Positions 61,267 through 64,000 of a stretch of DNA of 64,000 nucleotides are shown here, in pieces. Every line of letters begins with the position of its first letter. The first letter of the stretch is position 1. Source of the DNA: Parapedobacter sp964498395 (GTDB lineage Bacteria > Bacteroidota > Bacteroidia > Sphingobacteriales > Sphingobacteriaceae); the NCBI GenBank assembly GCA_964498395.1, contig CAZCHE010000004.1, positions 186,001 through 250,000 on the forward strand, written 5' to 3'. The notes under the pieces are model-generated. The model saw only the letters and a program-made list of their open reading frames with translations, was not told the DNA's origin and did no database searches. The position numbers and the translations under genes are program-made.

Positions 61267-62094
61267 ATGGAAAGTGCTTTCAGTTTATCAACCGTTTCGA
61301 TCAGTGTTTTAGCAGCTATAGGTGGCGCAATAATATCGTTTCTTATTGGAGTTGTGCTAGAAAGATATAAAAATAGGAGACTTATTGTAGTTTACGAAAC
61401 TACAAGCAACCCAATAGGTTTGTCCACTAAATCTGACTTATGGGGTGATATTACTGTTAAGCACAATGGAAACGAAATGGACAGTTTGTATCTTTTCAAG
61501 ATAACTATAAAAAACTCTTCCAATTTTGATGCCGATGCTTTACCCGTAAATATTTATTGCGACGCAAACAGTCAAATACTTTCCTTCAACGCTGTTAACC
61601 AAGATACAAATTCGATTATTCTTTTAGAGGCTAAGTATTACAGTGACTTCTTAAATTATCTTGATGATGGTGAAGGGTTTATTGCTGAAAACCCTGGGCA
61701 AAATTTCCCCCAATCTCTTCTAAACTTACAAAGATATTTCAGCTTAAACAAAAATTTCATGGTTGATGTATTTAATAGAGGAGCCGTTTGCGAATTCAAT
61801 ATTCTTGTAGGCTCAATTATCCCAAATACTACTTCGCAAATTTTTTTCAATATTCCGAAAAAATCTGTTCAGCTTTTAAAGTATAAATCTATCGATGAAG
61901 TAAATAAAGTAAAGGGTTTTTGGGCATTTGGTTTAGGGTTTTTAATTACTATCGGGTTGGGAACAATACTATATTTCATTGGTGTAAGCAAAGAATATTC
62001 TATTATTTTTCTAGGCGTAGTCGGTGGACTTAATTTCTTTTTTGGTTTTGCGATTTATAGTTTAATTGTTTTTATACGATCTTTTTTCAAATAG
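61267..62094 (+). CDS. Membrane protein with N- and C-terminal anchors
   Basis: A 275-residue protein with one N-terminal TM helix (VSISVLAAIGGAIISFLIGV, about 10-30) and two C-terminal ones (GFWAFGLGFLITIGLGTILY near 218-240 and IIFLGVVGGLNFFFGFAIYS near 247-268). Between lies a beta-rich domain of about 180 residues (VYETTSNPIGLSTKSDLWGD, FKITIKNSSNFDADALPVNI). The composition is strongly AT-biased. The shape recalls membrane-bound effectors of defence systems, but no family is recognised. Confidence 0.6.
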   Translation: MESAFSLSTVSISVLAAIGGAIISFLIGVVLERYKNRRLIVVYETTSNPIGLSTKSDLWGDITVKHNGNEMDSLYLFKITIKNSSNFDADALPVNIYCDANSQILSFNAVNQDTNSIILLEAKYYSDFLNYLDDGEGFIAENPGQNFPQSLLNLQRYFSLNKNFMVDVFNRGAVCEFNILVGSIIPNTTSQIFFNIPKKSVQLLKYKSIDEVNKVKGFWAFGLGFLITIGLGTILYFIGVSKEYSIIFLGVVGGLNFFFGFAIYSLIVFIRSFFK

Positions 62095-62204
62095 AATCGC
62101 CTAAAAGGGTATTTCAAATGTCTTTTGAAAAATGAATACATTGATGGATTAATTCATAGTTCATTTCTTTGTACCTAACTCCGGTAATCGTTATCTTTAA
62201 CCCC

Positions 62205-63056
62205 ATGAACCCCTTATCCCACTTACCCGAAGAAAAGCAAAAAGAAATCCTAGCGGCTGTTGAAATCATCAAGGAGGAGGCTAACCCGGAGAAGGTAATT
62301 CTGTTCGGGAGCCATGCTACGGACAAATGGGTGGAGGATGAATATGTGGAAGACGGGGTGCGGTATAGCTACATCAGCGATTATGACTTTCTGGTCGTGA
62401 TCAAGAAAAACGGCGAGAAAGAGCATGCCATCATCAGCCACATCGAAAATCGCACGGAGCATATCGAAAACGCAGTCAGCCCAATCGTGCATGACATAGA
62501 CTACATTAACGAGGGGCTGCGATTCGGCCAGTATTTCTTCACCGATATCATCCGAGAGGGTATCCTGCTGCACGATACAGGCCATTATCAATTTGTAGAA
62601 CCTGCCACACTAACCCCCCAAGAGGAAAAAGAGAAAGCACAGGGATATTTTGAGATTTGGTTTCCTTATGGTGGAGAATTTTTGATTGATGCCAAGAATG
62701 GTTACGAACGTGGAAGTTTAAAGAAGGCAGCTTTCGAACTCCACCAAGCCGCCGAATGCTTTTACAACACGGCCTTGCTGGTATTCACCGGCTACAAGCC
62801 CAAAACGCACAACCTTCAAAAACTGCGCAATTACGCTAAGCACATTTCATCTGACCTATATGCCATCTTCCGTACACCTATATTGGACGAGCGGGAGTAC
62901 CACCTCTTCGATCTGCTCAAACGCGGCTACATCGATGCCCGTTATAAACCAGACTATCACATCACCGCCGAGGAATTGCGGGCGCTTATTGAAAAGATGA
63001 TACGGATGAAGGATGTGGTGGAGCGGATTTGCAGGGAAAAGATTGAAGAGCGTTAA
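62205..63056 (+). CDS. Fused nucleotidyltransferase-HEPN protein
   Basis: A 283-residue protein starting MNPLSHLPEEK (a longer frame adds 12 residues). The N-terminal part is a MNT-type nucleotidyltransferase: VILFGSHATDKW and SDYDFLVVI with the DxD pair. The C-terminal half is a HEPN domain with the RX4-6H motif in LRNYAKHIS and the helix AAFELHQAAECFYNTALLVF. In the HepT/MntA (type VII) toxin-antitoxin system these are two proteins; here they are one chain. The stop TAA is directly followed by the ATG of the YhcG nuclease. Confidence 0.88.
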   Translation: MNPLSHLPEEKQKEILAAVEIIKEEANPEKVILFGSHATDKWVEDEYVEDGVRYSYISDYDFLVVIKKNGEKEHAIISHIENRTEHIENAVSPIVHDIDYINEGLRFGQYFFTDIIREGILLHDTGHYQFVEPATLTPQEEKEKAQGYFEIWFPYGGEFLIDAKNGYERGSLKKAAFELHQAAECFYNTALLVFTGYKPKTHNLQKLRNYAKHISSDLYAIFRTPILDEREYHLFDLLKRGYIDARYKPDYHITAEELRALIEKMIRMKDVVERICREKIEER

Positions 63057-64000
63057 ATGGATTGCCTTATGGAACTGTCAAGCCAACAGGAATACCGAGC
63101 ATTAGTTAACCAAATATCCGTTGCCTATGAAGAAGGTAGGCAACGCGCTATCCAGACGGTAAATACACAATTGGTACAGACCTATTGGGAGATTGGTCAA
63201 TATATTGTGGAGTTTGAGCAGGGAGGAAAAGCAAAGGCCAGTTATGGTGATAAATTGCTGTTGCGACTTTCAAATGATTTAACCCCCGCTTATGGCAAAG
63301 GATTTAGCCTGAGTAATCTCAAACGGATGAGGCAATTCTATCAGTCGTATCCAATTGGTGCGACAGTGTCGCACCAATTAGGCTGGTCGCATTATGTCGA
63401 GCTGTTGAAGATAGAAGATGTGTTGGAGCGTTCATTTTATGAGAAACAAACGGTATTAGAAAAGTGGAGTGTCCGGGAATTGATCCGGCAGAAAAAATCC
63501 TCGCTATTTCTCCGTCTGGCAGCTTCCAAAGATAGAGACGGTATCCTGCAATTAGCCAAACAAGGGCAGATCGTCAGCAAACCCGATGACATTATCCGCG
63601 ATCCCTATGTGCTGGACTTTCTCAAAATCCCTGAACCACATCATTACACCGAATCGGAATTAGAAAGCCGTATCATTGAGCACCTGCAGCATTTCCTATT
63701 AGAGTTAGGCAAAGGTTTTGCTTTCATTGGACGACAGTATCGAATCACGTTGGGCAACCGTCATCACTATATTGATTTGGTGTTTTACCACCGTATCCTG
63801 AAATGCTTTGTACTAATCGATTTGAAACGGGAAGAAGCCGGGTATGAAGACGTAGGCCAGATGAACATGTATTTGGGGTATTTTGAAAATGAGGAAAATA
63901 CCGAAGGCGACAATCCCCCTATCGGCATCGTGTTGGCCAAGGAGAAAGACGAACTACTGATTCAGTATGCTATGCACAACGTGTCTTCACAATTGTTTGT
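63057..64000 (+). CDS. PDDEXK nuclease domain protein (YhcG/DUF1016), cut by window end
   Basis: The frame starts at ATG 63057 directly after the HEPN stop (a second Met at 63069 is possible) and runs off the window at residue 314. The N-terminal DUF1016_N domain covers about 5-165 (YWEIGQYIVEFEQGGKAKAS, LKRMRQFYQSYP), then RDPYVLDFLKIPE and the nuclease with ESELESRI, YIDLVFYHRILKCFVLIDLK (the D and D-x-K acids), and EDVGQMNMYLGYF. Full YhcG is about 340-350 residues, so little is missing. YhcG proteins have been linked to defence and R-M islands. Confidence 0.9.
   Translation, partial: MDCLMELSSQQEYRALVNQISVAYEEGRQRAIQTVNTQLVQTYWEIGQYIVEFEQGGKAKASYGDKLLLRLSNDLTPAYGKGFSLSNLKRMRQFYQSYPIGATVSHQLGWSHYVELLKIEDVLERSFYEKQTVLEKWSVRELIRQKKSSLFLRLAASKDRDGILQLAKQGQIVSKPDDIIRDPYVLDFLKIPEPHHYTESELESRIIEHLQHFLLELGKGFAFIGRQYRITLGNRHHYIDLVFYHRILKCFVLIDLKREEAGYEDVGQMNMYLGYFENEENTEGDNPPIGIVLAKEKDELLIQYAMHNVSSQLF

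Noticed and set aside
1..64000. CRISPR array
   Set aside because: No regularly spaced direct repeats of 25-40 nt with unique spacers were seen; the 22-nt array at 49.8 kb has no spacers.

Overview
The window reads as a chromosomal segment of a Bacteroidetes bacterium, most likely of the Sphingobacteriaceae (Sphingobacterium, Parapedobacter or Olivibacter type). The reasons are the Bacteroidetes promoter signature (-7 TAnnTTTG with a TTG/TTTG box about 20 nt upstream) ahead of many genes, a tmRNA tag of GENNYALAA, an HmuR/HmuY heme locus, a str operon that runs rpsL-rpsG-fusA-rpsJ without tuf, LytS/LytTR regulators and OMP_b-brl proteins. The family assignment is inference from gene content.

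Layout. 0-11 kb: cell-wall enzymes (MltD-type transglycosylase, NlpC/P60 peptidase), a PyrR-like phosphoribosyltransferase, and the threonine operon thrL-thrA-thrB-thrC, whose leader holds a short Thr-rich reading frame and a strong terminator. A substrate-binding-protein-like gene and a LytS/LytTR two-component pair follow. 11-19 kb: VOC and DHFR-like proteins, tRNA-Pro, then a copper cluster (CopA ATPase, CopZ-like chaperone, DUF3347 protein, multicopper oxidase with an apparent C-terminal beta-barrel domain). 18.5-31.7 kb: an endonuclease/phosphatase-fold hydrolase, a lipoprotein aldose epimerase, an M23 peptidase, the complete heme uptake operon hmuR-Y-T-U-V-S on the minus strand, cutC, tRNA-Cys and a porin. 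31.7-35.3 kb: the str operon. 35.6-40.4 kb: a TPR lipoprotein, ssrA (tmRNA), and hisL-hisG-hisD with a His-rich leader peptide. 40.8-49.6 kb: glycogen metabolism (GH31, glgB, glgA, glgC) followed by mnmE.

49.6-64 kb is accessory DNA that begins exactly after the mnmE stop codon, a classical island insertion point. Its first part is a set of ruined genes: metallophosphoesterase, DUF1016/YhcG, AlbA_2-type regulator, RhuM and AbiJ_NTD4, three of them with the middle removed and both ends kept. Its second part is intact: an ImmA/IrrE protease with a DUF4411 PIN-like partner, a DUF2971 protein, a stand-alone reverse transcriptase with a small membrane protein, a divergent WYL-domain protein carrying YodC-like modules, a three-TM membrane protein, a fused nucleotidyltransferase-HEPN protein and a YhcG nuclease that runs off the window. 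The reverse transcriptase with its flanking long intergenic region, small membrane protein and WYL protein is the best candidate here for an undescribed defence system.

Regulatory highlights: two amino-acid attenuation-type leaders (thr, his) that were read directly from the sequence, a pair of related inverted double-terminator elements placed right after tRNA-Pro and tmRNA, a possible small RNA next to hmuS, and a perfect palindrome inside the hmuR promoter.
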